Assembly (NCBI RefSeq): GCF_900114095.1 | Contig: NZ_FORV01000001.1 | Span: forward strand, 930,001-994,000 | Reading direction: 5' to 3' | From: Sphingomonas sp. NFR04 | Lineage (GTDB): Bacteria; Pseudomonadota; Alphaproteobacteria; Sphingomonadales; Sphingomonadaceae | Length of the DNA stretch: 64,000 nt | In this document: positions 15,999 through 25,361 of the stretch, one piece after another | How the letters are laid out: every line of letters starts with the position of its first letter | Numbering within the stretch: the first letter of the stretch is position 1 | The notes under the pieces: model-generated | Database searches by the model: none | Told to the model about the DNA's origin: nothing | What the model saw: the letters and a program-made list of their open reading frames with translations, nothing else | Made by a program: the position numbers and the translations under genes

Positions 15999-17140
15999 CC
16001 CACCAGTTCGACCTCACCGACGACCAGCGCCAGATCCAGGAGATGGCGCAGAAGTTCACCGCCGATGCGATCACCCCGCACGCGGCCGAGTGGGACGAGA
16101 AGCACATCTTCCCCCGCGAGACGATCAAGGCCGCCGCCGAGCTCGGCTTCGCGGCGATCTATGTGTCGGAGGAATCGGGCGGCATCGGCCTCGGCCGGCT
16201 CGAGTCCGCGCTGATCTTCGAGGCGATGGCCTATGGCTGCCCGTCGACCAGCGCATTCATCTCGATCCACAACATGGCCGCCTGGATGATCGACCGGTTC
16301 GGCGCGCAGGCCGTGAAGGACAAGTATCTCCCCAGCCTCGTCACCATGGACCGGCTGGCCAGCTACTGCCTCACCGAACCGGGCTCGGGCTCGGACGCCG
16401 CCGCGCTCAAGACCCGCGCGGTGCGGGACGGCGACCAGTATGTCGTCACCGGCACCAAGCAGTTCATCTCGGGCGGCGGCGAGAACGACCTCTATGTCAC
16501 CATGGTCCGCACCGGCGAGGACGGCCCCAAGGGCATCTCCGCGCTGGTGATCGAGAAGGACATGCCCGGCGTCAGCTTCGGCGCACAGGAGCGCAAGCTG
16601 GGCTGGCATTCGCAGCCGACCGCGCAAGTGAATTTCGACAGCGTCCGCGTGCCCGCCGAAAACCTGATCGGCGCCGAGGGCGAAGGCTTCCGCATCGCGA
16701 TGATGGGGCTCGACGGCGGCCGGCTCAACATCGGCGCCTGCTCCCTCGGCGGCGCGCAGCGCTGCCTCGACGAGGCGGTGCGCTACACGCAGGAGCGCAA
16801 GCAGTTCGGCAAGGCGATCGCCGACTTCCAGAACACCCAGTTCACCCTCGCCGACATGGCGACCGAACTGGAGGCCGCGCGTGCGCTGCTCTACCTCGCC
16901 GCCGCCAAGGTGACCGCCGGCACGCCCGACAAGACGCGCTTCGCCGCCATGGCCAAGCGGCTGGCGACCGACACCGGCTCATCGGTGGTCGACCGTGCGC
17001 TGCAGTTGCATGGCGGCTATGGGTACCTCATGGACTATCCGATCGAACGCTTCTGGCGCGACCTGCGCGTCCATTCGATCCTCGAGGGCACCAACCAGGT
17101 GATGCGGATGATCGTCGGTCGCGATCTGCTGAAGGACTGA
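15995..17140 (+). CDS. acyl-CoA dehydrogenase, isobutyryl-CoA type
   Basis: An FAD-dependent dehydrogenase, 381 aa, probably oxidising isobutyryl-CoA to methacrylyl-CoA. It has the family motifs YCLTEPGSGSDA (FAD/substrate binding), FISGGG, and the C-terminal LEGTNQVMRMI, where Glu364 would be the catalytic base as in ACAD8-type enzymes. Substrate assignment rests on neighbours (mmsA, hydrolase, hydratase, mmsB). The ATG at 15995 overlaps the upstream stop by four bases. Confidence 0.9.
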   Translation: MTHQFDLTDDQRQIQEMAQKFTADAITPHAAEWDEKHIFPRETIKAAAELGFAAIYVSEESGGIGLGRLESALIFEAMAYGCPSTSAFISIHNMAAWMIDRFGAQAVKDKYLPSLVTMDRLASYCLTEPGSGSDAAALKTRAVRDGDQYVVTGTKQFISGGGENDLYVTMVRTGEDGPKGISALVIEKDMPGVSFGAQERKLGWHSQPTAQVNFDSVRVPAENLIGAEGEGFRIAMMGLDGGRLNIGACSLGGAQRCLDEAVRYTQERKQFGKAIADFQNTQFTLADMATELEAARALLYLAAAKVTAGTPDKTRFAAMAKRLATDTGSSVVDRALQLHGGYGYLMDYPIERFWRDLRVHSILEGTNQVMRMIVGRDLLKD

Positions 17141-17232
17141 CACGAAAATGCTTTCCTACAGCAGTGTGTTTATGCTTCGTTCTGACGCGTGCGTCGTTTC
17201 CGTCGAGGAGGAAGCCGGGTTGATTTCGCTTT

Positions 17233-17426
17233 CCCGGAACGTTCGGGGGGAGGATGGTCCTGTGCTTCCCAGCTACTCCCACGGTCATCCCCGCGAAGGC
17301 GGGGATCCATTGGCGCTGAACCCGCGGCTCCTTCCCCCAGCGCACAGGCGAATGGATTCCCGCCTTCGCGGGAATGACGGTGGTTTTTGGATGCACCGGG
17401 AAGCCTCCCCGTGCCGGGGAGGATCT
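17233..17426. repeat. nested composite repeat
   Basis: A ~95-bp family hairpin at 17284-17378 is followed by a full CCTCCCC-GTGC-CGGGGAGGATC hairpin (about 17404-17425) and preceded by a degenerate GGGGGGAGGAT arm. It separates the acyl-CoA dehydrogenase from the hydrolase inside the valine run. Confidence 0.75.
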
Positions 17427-17431
17427 TGCTG

Positions 17432-18466
17432 ATGGACATCCTCACCGCCATCGAAGGCCCCGTCGCGCGGCTCCGCCTCAACCGCCCCAAGGCGCTCCAC
17501 GCGCTCAACACCGCGATGTGCCAGGCGATGCTCGACGCGCTCGACGCCTGGGAGCAGGATGACGCCGTCCACATCGTGCTGCTCGACCATGCCGAGGGCC
17601 GCGGCTTCTGCGCCGGCGGCGACATTCGCATGATCGCCGAGAGCGGCGCCAGCGACGGCGCCCAAGCGGCGGACTTCTTCCGCATCGAATACCGGCTCAA
17701 CCACCGGCTGTTCACCTATCGCAAGCCGATCGTCGCCTTTGCCGACGGCATCGTCATGGGCGGCGGTGTCGGTATCTCGCAGCCGGCGCGGCTCCGGGTG
17801 GCGACCGAGAACACCAAATTCGCCATGCCCGAGACCGGCATCGGCCTGTTTCCGGACGTCGGCGGCGGCTGGTACCTGTCGCGCCTGCCGGGGCGAATGG
17901 GCGAGTATCTGGCGCTGACCGGCCACCGGCTCGACGGCGCCGAATGCCTCGCGCTCGGGCTCGCCACCCATTACCTCCCCGCCGAGGCGCTCGACTCCGC
18001 CAAGGCCCAGATCACCACCGCCCCGGACAAGGCGCTGGCGATCCTCGACGACCTGTCGATCGAGGCGCCGATCGCCAAGATCCTCGCGCACTATGCCGAT
18101 ATCGATCGGCTGTTCGCCGGCGAGACGGTCGAAGACATCTTTGCCGCGCTGGAAGCAGAGGACAGCGAATGGGCTGCGGCGACGCTCGCGACGCTGCGCA
18201 CCAAATCGCCCCAGGCCTGCAAGGTCTCGCTGCGGATCGTCCATGAAGGGCGTACCATGCCCGACTTCGCCGCCGAGATGGCGCAGGAATATGCCGTCGC
18301 AACCCGCGTCTGCCGCCTGCCCGATTTCGCCGAGGGCGTGCGCGCGGTGATCGTCGACAAGGACAACAGCCCGCGCTGGTCTCCTTCCACCCCGGCCGCG
18401 GTGGACAGCGCCGCGATCGATGCCATCTTCGCTCCCGTGCCCGCCGACGCGGCCTGGAAGCCCTGA
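17432..18466 (+). CDS. 3-hydroxyisobutyryl-CoA hydrolase
   Basis: A crotonase-fold thioesterase, 344 aa, releasing 3-hydroxyisobutyrate in valine catabolism. It has LRLNRPKALHALN (15-27), FCAGGDIR (59-66, oxyanion hole), GIVMGGGVG, and AMPETGIGLFPDVGGG (131-146), whose E134/D142 pattern typifies HIBCH rather than ordinary hydratases. It is longer than simple hydratases, as expected. The ATG at 17432 follows GGATCTTGCT, so the ribosome binding site overlaps the upstream repeat arm. Confidence 0.92.
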   Translation: MDILTAIEGPVARLRLNRPKALHALNTAMCQAMLDALDAWEQDDAVHIVLLDHAEGRGFCAGGDIRMIAESGASDGAQAADFFRIEYRLNHRLFTYRKPIVAFADGIVMGGGVGISQPARLRVATENTKFAMPETGIGLFPDVGGGWYLSRLPGRMGEYLALTGHRLDGAECLALGLATHYLPAEALDSAKAQITTAPDKALAILDDLSIEAPIAKILAHYADIDRLFAGETVEDIFAALEAEDSEWAAATLATLRTKSPQACKVSLRIVHEGRTMPDFAAEMAQEYAVATRVCRLPDFAEGVRAVIVDKDNSPRWSPSTPAAVDSAAIDAIFAPVPADAAWKP

Positions 18467-18478
18467 ACGGAGAACCCC

Positions 18479-19255
18479 ATGTCTTCCTACGAAACCCTCC
18501 TCGTCGAACAGCGCGGCGCGGTGACGCTGATCACGCTCAACCGGCCCAAGGCGCTCAACGCGCTCAACAGCCAGGTGCTGACCGAGCTGCTCGAGGTGAT
18601 GCGCGCCTTCGATGCCGATCCGTCGCAGGGCTGTGCGGTGCTGACCGGCAGCGAAAAGGCGTTCGCGGCCGGTGCCGACATCAAGGAAATGCAGGCACAG
18701 GGCTTTGCCGACATGTACGGCCATGACTTCTTCGCCGGCTGGGACGCCTTCACCCGCAACCGCAAGCCGATCATCGCGGCGGTGTCGGGCTATGCGCTGG
18801 GCGGCGGCTGCGAAGTGGCGATGATGTGCGACTTCATCCTCGCGGCAGACAACGCCAAGTTCGGCCAGCCCGAGATCAAGCTCGGCGTCTCGCCGGGCAT
18901 GGGCGGCTCGCAGCGGCTGACCCGCGCGGTCGGCAAGGCCAAGGCGATGGAGATGTGCCTCACCGGCCGGATGATGGACGCCGCCGAAGCCGAGCGCGCC
19001 GGGCTGGTCAGCCGCATCCTGCCCGCCGCCGGGCTGGTGGAAGAGGCGGTCAAGACCGCCGCCACCATCGCCGCGATGCCGCCGCTGGCGGTGAAGGCCA
19101 ACAAGGAAATGGTAAACGTGGCGTTCGAGACGACGCTGGCGCAGGGCGTGCAGTTCGAGCGCCGCCTGTTCCACGCGCTGTTCGGCACCGAGGACCAAAA
19201 GGAAGGCATGACGGCGTTCGTCGAGAAGCGACCGGGGAACTGGTCCGGGCGTTGA
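18479..19255 (+). CDS. enoyl-CoA hydratase
   Basis: A crotonase-fold hydratase, 258 aa, probably hydrating methacrylyl-CoA. It has [10 protein letters not shown] (62-71), [15 protein letters not shown] with Glu112, and [15 protein letters not shown] with Glu132; both catalytic glutamates are present, as needed for hydration. It starts 12 bp after the upstream stop with AACGGAGA before the ATG. General beta-oxidation is an alternative role. Confidence 0.92.
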   Translation: MSSYETLLVEQRGAVTLITLNRPKALNALNSQVLTELLEVMRAFDADPSQGCAVLTGSEKAFAAGADIKEMQAQGFADMYGHDFFAGWDAFTRNRKPIIAAVSGYALGGGCEVAMMCDFILAADNAKFGQPEIKLGVSPGMGGSQRLTRAVGKAKAMEMCLTGRMMDAAEAERAGLVSRILPAAGLVEEAVKTAATIAAMPPLAVKANKEMVNVAFETTLAQGVQFERRLFHALFGTEDQKEGMTAFVEKRPGNWSGR

Positions 19256-19266
19256 GGCACTGAACC

Positions 19267-19385
19267 ACTCCCCCTCCTGCATGCGGGAGGGGGCCGGGGG
19301 GGTGGGCCCCCGGCATCCGCGACACCATCGCTTGTGGAGAGGGAGCGCCCACCCCCAGCCCCTCCCGCAAGCGGGAGGGGAGTAC
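19267..19385. repeat. palindromic intergenic repeat (CTCCCGCAAGCGGGAG type)
   Basis: A left hairpin CCCCTCCTGCATGCGGGAGGGGG and a right hairpin CCCCTCCCGCAAGCGGGAGGGG flank a G/C-rich spacer containing GGGTGGGCCCCC. It fills the gap between the hydratase and mmsB. It is related to, but distinct in sequence from, the GGGGAGGATC elements. Confidence 0.7.
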
Positions 19386-19389
19386 CTGA

Positions 19390-20265
19390 ATGGCACGCGT
19401 AGCAATTATCGGCCTCGGCAACATGGGCGGCGGGATGGCGGCGAACCTCGCCAAGGCCGGCCACGACGTCCGCGCCTTCGATCTGTCGCCCGAAGCGCTG
19501 GACCGCGCGAAGAAGGCCGGCTGCCTGCCCGCTGGCAATGCCGCCGAAGCGATTGCCGGTGCCGAGGCGATCGTCACCATGCTGCCCGCCGGGCGGCATG
19601 TGGAGGCGCTCTATAGCGAGACCTTGCTCGACCATGCCGAGGCCGGCGCGATCCTGATCGACTGCTCGACGATCGACGTCGCCACCGCCCGCCGCGTGGC
19701 CGAGGCGGCGACCCAGCGCGGGCTGCTAGCGGTCGACGCGCCCGTGTCGGGCGGGATCGCCGCCGCCAATGCCGGCACGCTCACCTTCATGGTCGGCGGC
19801 GCGGTGGCGGCGTTCGAGCGCGCCGAGCCCTTCCTCGAGGACATGGGCAAGGCGGTGATCCATGCCGGTGCCAGCGGTGCGGGCCAGGCGGCGAAGATCT
19901 GCAACAACATGATCCTCGGCGCGACGATGGTGGCCACCTGCGAAGCCTTCGCGCTCGCGGAGAAATTGGGGCTGGACCAGCAGCGCTTCTTCGACATCGC
20001 CTCGGTCTCCTCAGGGCAAAGCTGGTCGATGACGAACTATTGCCCGGTCCCCGGCGTCGGCCCGGAAACCCCGGCGGATCGCGACTATCAGGGCGGTTTC
20101 GCCGCGCCGCTGATGCTCAAGGACCTTAAGCTGGCGCTGGAAGCGGCGGCGAGCGTCGGCGCGCAAGTGCCGATGGGCGAGCGCGCCGAGCAGCTCTACG
20201 CGGCGTTCGTCGAGGGCGAAGGCGCCGGGCTGGACTTTTCGGGGATCATCAAGACGCTGCGGTGA
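19390..20265 (+). CDS. mmsB: 3-hydroxyisobutyrate dehydrogenase
   Basis: NAD-dependent oxidation of 3-hydroxyisobutyrate to methylmalonate semialdehyde, the substrate of MmsA. The 291-aa product has a Rossmann N-terminus GLGNMGGGMAANL (8-20), the beta-hydroxyacid dehydrogenase signature DAPVSGGIAAANAGTLTFMVGG (116-137), and catalytic Lys169 in GAGQAAKICNNM. It closes the valine run. A 95-bp repeat lies between it and the convergent dsbD-like gene. Confidence 0.95.
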   Translation: MARVAIIGLGNMGGGMAANLAKAGHDVRAFDLSPEALDRAKKAGCLPAGNAAEAIAGAEAIVTMLPAGRHVEALYSETLLDHAEAGAILIDCSTIDVATARRVAEAATQRGLLAVDAPVSGGIAAANAGTLTFMVGGAVAAFERAEPFLEDMGKAVIHAGASGAGQAAKICNNMILGATMVATCEAFALAEKLGLDQQRFFDIASVSSGQSWSMTNYCPVPGVGPETPADRDYQGGFAAPLMLKDLKLALEAAASVGAQVPMGERAEQLYAAFVEGEGAGLDFSGIIKTLR

Positions 20266-20301
20266 GGGGCTGTGTGGCTACACCGCTTTCCAACCTACCG
20301 C

Positions 20302-20395
20302 GTCATCCCCGCGAAGGCGGGGATCCATTGGCCTGTGCGTCGCAGAAAGAGCTGAGCCGTCCTGGCAAATGGATCCCCGCCTCCGCGGGGATGAC
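20302..20395. repeat. 95-bp family hairpin repeat
   Basis: Arms GTCATCCCCGCGAAGGCGGGG and CCCCGCCTCCGCGGGGATGAC flank a ~50-base interior. It lies between the convergent mmsB and DsbD-like genes, where it could act as a bidirectional terminator. Confidence 0.85.
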
Positions 20396-20420
20396 GGTGG
20401 TAGGGTGGTGAGGGTAAACC

Positions 20421-22442
20421 TCACCCACCCTTGGCGCGGCTCGCCAGCAGGTCCTGGGTCAGCACCTGCGGCAGCACCTCGGGGGCGTCCTGCCCCGGCT
20501 TGTACCAGAGGTAGAGCGGCACGCCGGCGCGGTTATGCGCCTCGATGAACCGGCCGAGCGTGGCGTCGCCATTGGTCCAGTCGCCGACCAGCACCGCGAC
20601 CTTGCCGTCGGCCAGCGCCTGCTCCACCGCGGCGGTTTCGATCACCGCCTTCTCGTTGACCTTGCAGGTCAGGCACCAGTCTGCGGTGAAATAGGCGAAG
20701 ACCGGCCGCCCCTGCGCCCGCAGCTCGGCGAGGCGGGCTTCGCTGAAGGGTTCGGCCCCGGCCATGGCGGCGGGCGCTCCGCCCGCTGCCGCCGGATGCA
20801 CCAGCGCGACGCTGGCGAGCGCCAGCAGCACCAGCGGCACCGCCGGCAGCCAGGCACGGCTGCGCCCCTTGGCCTGCCGGGCGCCCGCCCACCACAGGCC
20901 CAGCGTGGCGAGCAGCATTGCTGCCAGCCCGATGGTCATCCCGTCCACCCCGGCCTGCTTGCCCAGCACCCAGGCGAGCGCCAGCGCGGTGAGGAACATC
21001 GGGATGGAGAGGATGTGCCGCATCGTCGCCATCCAGGCGCCGGGCTTGGGCAGCTTGCGCCGGAAGGCCGGCACGAACCCCAGCAGCAGGAAGGGCAGCG
21101 CAATGCCCAGCCCGAGCCCGCCGAAGATCGCCAGCCCCGCGAACCAGGGCAGCACCAGCGCGGCGCCCAGTGCCGAGGCCATGAACGGCCCGGTGCACGG
21201 CGTGGCAATGAACGCCGCCAGCGCGCCGGTGGCGAAGGCGCCGCCATGGCCCTTGCTCGCCGCACGGTTGACGAAGGCGGGCGTGGTGATCTCGAACAAC
21301 CCGGCCAGGTTGAAGGCGATCGCCGCGACGAGCAGCAGCAGCACCAGGATGACGCGGGGGTCCTGCAGCTGGAACGCCCAGCCCACCGTCGCCCCCGCCG
21401 CGCGCAGCCCGAGCAGCAGCCCGCCCAGCGCGAGGCACACTGCCACGACGCCGGCGGTGTAGGCGAGCGCCTCGGCGCGCGGGCTGCCTTGGTCGTTGTT
21501 GGCCTTGGCGAGGCTCAGCGCCTTGAGGCTGAGGATCGGGAAGACGCAGGGCATCACGTTGAGGATCAGCCCGCCCAGCACCGCGGCGAAGAACGCCCCG
21601 ATCGCCGCCAGCCACGTGGTCGCCGCCGGCTCGACCGCCGCGACGGTGCCGGGCTTGGCGGTGACGGTGAGCCCCTGCCCGTCGATCGCCAGCACGCCCT
21701 CCAGCGCGGCGGGCGCGGTGCGGGCCTTGGTCTCGAGCACCAGCCGGTCGCCGTCACGCACCACCGTCTGCGGCGCGGCATAGTCGACTGCGTTGGCGGT
21801 CAGCGGGTAGAAATACACATCCTTGGCCGCCGCGCCCGCCGGATAAGGCACCGCGATCCGCAGCGTGCCGCCCTCGGCCTGGAAGCTCGCCGGGGTGCTC
21901 AGCGGCTTGGGCAGCTTGGCCCGCCAGCCGTCGAACTTCGCCCGCGTCGCCGGGTCGATTGCGCCGTCGCCGATGGTGAGGCTCGTCGCCAGCTCGGCCT
22001 TTTCGGGCACGCACAGCGTATCGGTGCAGACGAGATAGTCGAGCTTCAGCTTCACCGGCAGCACGCCCTTGGCGTCGGCGGGAATGTGCAGCGTGGTCAG
22101 CCGGACGAAGGTGCCTTCATAGACATAGTTCATCAGCCCCGCGATCAGCAGTCGCTGCGGCACCGGATAGCGGAAATCCTCCGCTTTCACGCCCGCCGGC
22201 AGGGTCCAACGCGCCTCGGCGGACAGCCCCGCATCGCCGGAGTTCTGCCAATAGGCATGCCATTTCAGATCGGGCGTGGAGACCAGCGCCAGCGTTACGT
22301 CGCTGCCGGACTTCGGCTGCGTCGTCTCCGCCACGAGTTCGCTGCGGACATGCGGGCCCTTGGCGAACCCCTGTGCCATCACGGGCGTGCCGCCGAGCAG
22401 AAGCAGCAGGAGCGACATCAAAGCGAAACGAAGCTGGGCCAT
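20421..22442 (-). CDS. DsbD/ScsB-type thiol:disulfide interchange protein
   Basis: An inner-membrane reductant conduit to the periplasm, 673 aa. A signal peptide (about 1-22) leads to an N-terminal periplasmic DsbD-like domain (LVCTDTLCVPEKAE, Cys pair about 135-142). About eight membrane helices follow (about 275-540) with the two redox cysteines in LNVMPCVFPILSLKAL and FIATPCTGPFM. A C-terminal thioredoxin domain has WCLTC (about 588-592). All three redox centres are intact. The extended N-terminal domain is closer to ScsB than to E. coli DsbD. The ATG at 22442 gives a good signal peptide. Confidence 0.9.
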   Translation of the reverse strand: MAQLRFALMSLLLLLLGGTPVMAQGFAKGPHVRSELVAETTQPKSGSDVTLALVSTPDLKWHAYWQNSGDAGLSAEARWTLPAGVKAEDFRYPVPQRLLIAGLMNYVYEGTFVRLTTLHIPADAKGVLPVKLKLDYLVCTDTLCVPEKAELATSLTIGDGAIDPATRAKFDGWRAKLPKPLSTPASFQAEGGTLRIAVPYPAGAAAKDVYFYPLTANAVDYAAPQTVVRDGDRLVLETKARTAPAALEGVLAIDGQGLTVTAKPGTVAAVEPAATTWLAAIGAFFAAVLGGLILNVMPCVFPILSLKALSLAKANNDQGSPRAEALAYTAGVVAVCLALGGLLLGLRAAGATVGWAFQLQDPRVILVLLLLVAAIAFNLAGLFEITTPAFVNRAASKGHGGAFATGALAAFIATPCTGPFMASALGAALVLPWFAGLAIFGGLGLGIALPFLLLGFVPAFRRKLPKPGAWMATMRHILSIPMFLTALALAWVLGKQAGVDGMTIGLAAMLLATLGLWWAGARQAKGRSRAWLPAVPLVLLALASVALVHPAAAGGAPAAMAGAEPFSEARLAELRAQGRPVFAYFTADWCLTCKVNEKAVIETAAVEQALADGKVAVLVGDWTNGDATLGRFIEAHNRAGVPLYLWYKPGQDAPEVLPQVLTQDLLASRAKGG

Positions 22443-22522
22443 GGCGCCGTCCTTGCCCAGTTCGCCGCGTTCGACAATAGCTGGGTGTACCAACGTCCAC
22501 CCGTGCCCGGAGCCGGCCCCGA

Positions 22523-24160
22523 ATGAAATTGCTTGCCCCCCTCGCCGCCCTCGCGCTGGCCGCCACCCCCGCCCTCGCCCAGCAGAGCGCGCCCGCGCCC
22601 GCTGCTCCGGCCACGCCGCCCAAGCTGGTGGTGGTGATCTCGGTTGACCAGTTCTCGGCCGATCTCTTCTCCGAATATCGCAGCCAGTTCACCAGCGGCT
22701 TTGCGCGGCTGATGACCGGCGCGGTGTTCCCGGCAGGCTATCAGAGCCACGCCGCGACCGAGACCTGCCCCGGCCACTCGACGATCCTGACCGGCGACCA
22801 CCCCTCGCGCACCGGCATCATCGCCAACGACTGGACCGACTTCGCCGCCCCGCGCGCCGACAAGACGGTCTATTGCGCCGAGGACGAGAGCGTGCCGGGC
22901 TCGGATTCGAACCACTACACCGTCTCCGACAAGCATCTGAAGGTGCCGACGCTGGGCGAGTGGATGAAGCAGGCCGATCCGCAGTCGCGCGTCGTGTCGG
23001 TCGCCGGCAAGGACCGCGCCGCGGTGATGATGGGCGGCCACAAGGTCGACGAGCTCTGGTGGTGGGACGGCAAGGCCTTCGTGTCCTATGCCGGCCGCAC
23101 CGCGCCCGACGCGGTGACGAAGATCAACGCCGCGACCACCGCGCGCATCGCCGAGGCGCAGCCCGCGCTCGACCTGCCGGGCTTCTGCAAGGCCCGCAGC
23201 CGCGCCATTCCGGTGAGCGCGAGCCGGACCGTGGGCGACGGCCGCTTCGCCCGTGCTGCGGGTGACGCCAAGGCCTTCCGCATCTCGCCCGAGTTCGACG
23301 ACGCGGTGCTGGCGCTCGGCGCCAAGCTCGCGACGGACATGAAGCTGGGCCAGCAGGGCCATACCGACCTGCTGATCCTCGGCGCCTCGGCCACCGACTA
23401 TGTCGGCCACACCTATGGCACCGAGGGCAGCGAGATGTGCCTGCAGCTGCTCTCGCTCGACCAGACGCTGGGCCGGCTGTTCGAGGCGCTGGATCGCACC
23501 GGCGTCGACTATCAGGTGGTGCTGACCGCCGACCATGGCGGCCACGACCTGCCCGAACGCCACCGCGAGCATGGCGCGCCGACCGAGCAGCGGATCACCG
23601 CCGACGTGACCACCACCAACATCAGCCGCGCACTGGCAGGCAAGCTGGGCCTTACCGGCACGGTGCTGGTCGGCGGCCCGGGTGGCGATGTGTATGTCAC
23701 GCCGTCGGTCCCGCAGGCGAAGCGCGCGGCGGTGCTGGCCGAGGCCGCGAAGCTCTATGCGGCGAACCCGCAGGTCCAGACGGTGTTCACCCGCGCCCAG
23801 ATCGAAGCGACGCCGATCGTCCACACCCCGCCCGAGACCTGGAGCCTGTTGGAGCGCGCCCGCGCCTCGTACAATCCGGAGCGTTCCGGCGACCTGATCG
23901 TGGCGCTCAAGCCGCGCGTGACGCCGATCCTCGATCCGTCGATCGGCAATGTCGCGACGCATGGCAGCTTCTGGGACTATGATCGCCGCGTGCCGATCCT
24001 GTTCTGGCGCAAGGGCATGACCGGTTTCGAACAGCCGCTGTCGGTGGAAACGGTCGACATCGCGCCGACGCTGGCTGCGCTGATCAAGGTGCCGGTGCCG
24101 GTGGAGATCGACGGGCGCTGCCTGGATATCGATGCGGGGGTGGGCGACAGCTGCAAGTGA
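22523..24160 (+). CDS. secreted alkaline phosphatase, PafA/SPAP type
   Basis: A periplasmic broad-specificity phosphomonoesterase, 545 aa. It has a signal peptide (1-19, ALA|Q). The catalytic threonine motif is TETCPGHSTILTG (Thr81 the likely nucleophile), with Asn102 in ANDW and the Lys-x-Arg pair K163/R165 in GKDRA that marks the Ca-independent PafA/SPAP subclass. Zn ligands are in VDQF, DYVGHTYG and TADHGGH, with a final His in ATHGSF. The closest characterised relative I recall is the Sphingomonas sp. BSAR-1 enzyme (SPAP). It is divergent from the DsbD-like gene. Confidence 0.9.
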   Translation: MKLLAPLAALALAATPALAQQSAPAPAAPATPPKLVVVISVDQFSADLFSEYRSQFTSGFARLMTGAVFPAGYQSHAATETCPGHSTILTGDHPSRTGIIANDWTDFAAPRADKTVYCAEDESVPGSDSNHYTVSDKHLKVPTLGEWMKQADPQSRVVSVAGKDRAAVMMGGHKVDELWWWDGKAFVSYAGRTAPDAVTKINAATTARIAEAQPALDLPGFCKARSRAIPVSASRTVGDGRFARAAGDAKAFRISPEFDDAVLALGAKLATDMKLGQQGHTDLLILGASATDYVGHTYGTEGSEMCLQLLSLDQTLGRLFEALDRTGVDYQVVLTADHGGHDLPERHREHGAPTEQRITADVTTTNISRALAGKLGLTGTVLVGGPGGDVYVTPSVPQAKRAAVLAEAAKLYAANPQVQTVFTRAQIEATPIVHTPPETWSLLERARASYNPERSGDLIVALKPRVTPILDPSIGNVATHGSFWDYDRRVPILFWRKGMTGFEQPLSVETVDIAPTLAALIKVPVPVEIDGRCLDIDAGVGDSCK

Positions 24161-24165
24161 GCCAA

Positions 24166-24329
24166 GATCCTCCCCGGCACGGGGAGGGGGACCGCCGCCG
24201 AAGGCGGTGGTGGAGGGGCCGCCGCGCAAGCGGCGGTATCCAGCTCGACCAACCCGCGCCTTACGGCGCGGCCCCTCCACCAAGCCGCTAGGGCGGCTTG
24301 GTCCCCCTCCCCGTTCCGGGGAGGAATTC
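24166..24329. repeat. GGGGAGGATC-type composite repeat
   Basis: Outer arms GATCCTCCCCGGCACGGGGA and CCCGTTCCGGGGAGGAATTC enclose several nested hairpins (CCGCCGCCGAAGGCGG; CCGCCGCGCAAGCGGCGG; CGCGCCTTACGGCGCG; AAGCCGCTAGGGCGGCTT). It lies between the convergent phosphatase and beta-helix genes. Confidence 0.8.
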
Positions 24330-24333
24330 AAGG

Positions 24334-25233
24334 TCAACGTTTCTCGAACGCCCGCATCCCTGTCAGCCGGTTGTTCGCCACCGTGATCCGCCCGCCCGAT
24401 AGATCCGCCACGAACGCCGGGTCCGCCGGTGCCCCCGGCGCCAGGCCGGCGGTATTGCCCTCAACCCGCAGACCGTCGGTCGGATAGGTCCGCGCCTCGG
24501 CCGCGACCACGATCAGCCCCGAGCGATTCTCCTTGTCGCGCCCCTGCACGAACATGTTCTGCGCGATCGTCCCCGTGCCGCCTTCGGGCAGGTCGATCAT
24601 GTAGTTGGTCTTGCGTCCCGCGCTGTCATCGAAGCTGTTCCCGGTGATCGCCACCCGGCGCGCGCGCAGCTTGACGTAATGGCCGCCGGTGCCGCGCTCG
24701 AAGCGGCTATGGGTAATCGTCACCAGCCCATCGACCGACAGATAGACCGAATGCGAACAGTTCGGCGATTCGTCGCACTGGCCGAGCCCGGCGAAGCTGG
24801 AGCGGTCGATGGTGATGCTGCGCACCGTCGGGTGACCCCCGCCGAGAATGCCCTCCTGGCTGTCGAGAAACGTGGAGCGGGTGACGGTCAGGTCGCCCAT
24901 CTCGATGCGGATGCCCGCGGCGTTGCCGTCGCGCACGCGGAACTTGCGGAACACCACGCCGTCCACCGCCGATCCCCGCCCGCGCAGCACGAACGCTGCC
25001 TTCTCCTCGCACACCGTGCGCTCGAAGATCGCGGTGCCCGGCTGCATCGCCTTGTAGGTGATCCGCCCGGCCGCCTGCACCACGCATTGCTGATAGGTGC
25101 CCGGCGCGATCAGGATCGTCGCGGTGCCGTCGCGCACCGAGGCCACGGCAGCGGCAAGGGTCGGATAGCCCTGCCCCGTCTCGGCGACGGTGAACGGCGC
25201 GGGGGCGGCGAGCGCGAGCAAGAAGAGCAACAT
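24334..25233 (-). CDS. secreted right-handed beta-helix protein
   Basis: A 299-aa exported protein with a signal peptide (1-17, MLLFLLALAAPAPFTVA). The repeated V/I-T-x-S/N-x-F rungs (LTVTRSTFLDSQEG, ITIDRSSFAG, VTITHSRFERG, VAITGNSFDDS, ITVANNRLTG) define a pectate-lyase-like solenoid. Four cysteines occur (QQC, TVC, QCDESPNC). No catalytic lyase residues can be assigned. The ATG at 25233 is preferred over 25254 because it begins directly with the signal peptide. It is divergent from the ATP-grasp gene; substrate unknown. Confidence 0.75.
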   Translation of the reverse strand: MLLFLLALAAPAPFTVAETGQGYPTLAAAVASVRDGTATILIAPGTYQQCVVQAAGRITYKAMQPGTAIFERTVCEEKAAFVLRGRGSAVDGVVFRKFRVRDGNAAGIRIEMGDLTVTRSTFLDSQEGILGGGHPTVRSITIDRSSFAGLGQCDESPNCSHSVYLSVDGLVTITHSRFERGTGGHYVKLRARRVAITGNSFDDSAGRKTNYMIDLPEGGTGTIAQNMFVQGRDKENRSGLIVVAAEARTYPTDGLRVEGNTAGLAPGAPADPAFVADLSGGRITVANNRLTGMRAFEKR

Positions 25234-25361
25234 GCCCGCATCCTGCCACGCCAACGCTTAAAAATCCGCCGATGCGCAAACGTGCACATTCCCCGCTTGT
25301 GCGCCGCAACGAAGCATTGCAGCATGCAGCCAATCGGTCACGCGGGCGTTTGGGAGCTTCG

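Noticed and set aside
17285..19405. 706-codon minus-strand frame over the hydrolase and hydratase genes
   Set aside because: Shadow frame, His/Arg-rich, spans a repeat and two genes with intact catalytic motifs.
19267..24329. Repeat blocks as insertion-sequence remnants
   Set aside because: No transposase fragments or target duplications; they are pure nested hairpins.
22418..24337. 639-codon minus-strand frame over the phosphatase gene
   Set aside because: Shadow frame; runs through repeat DNA and lacks any motif.
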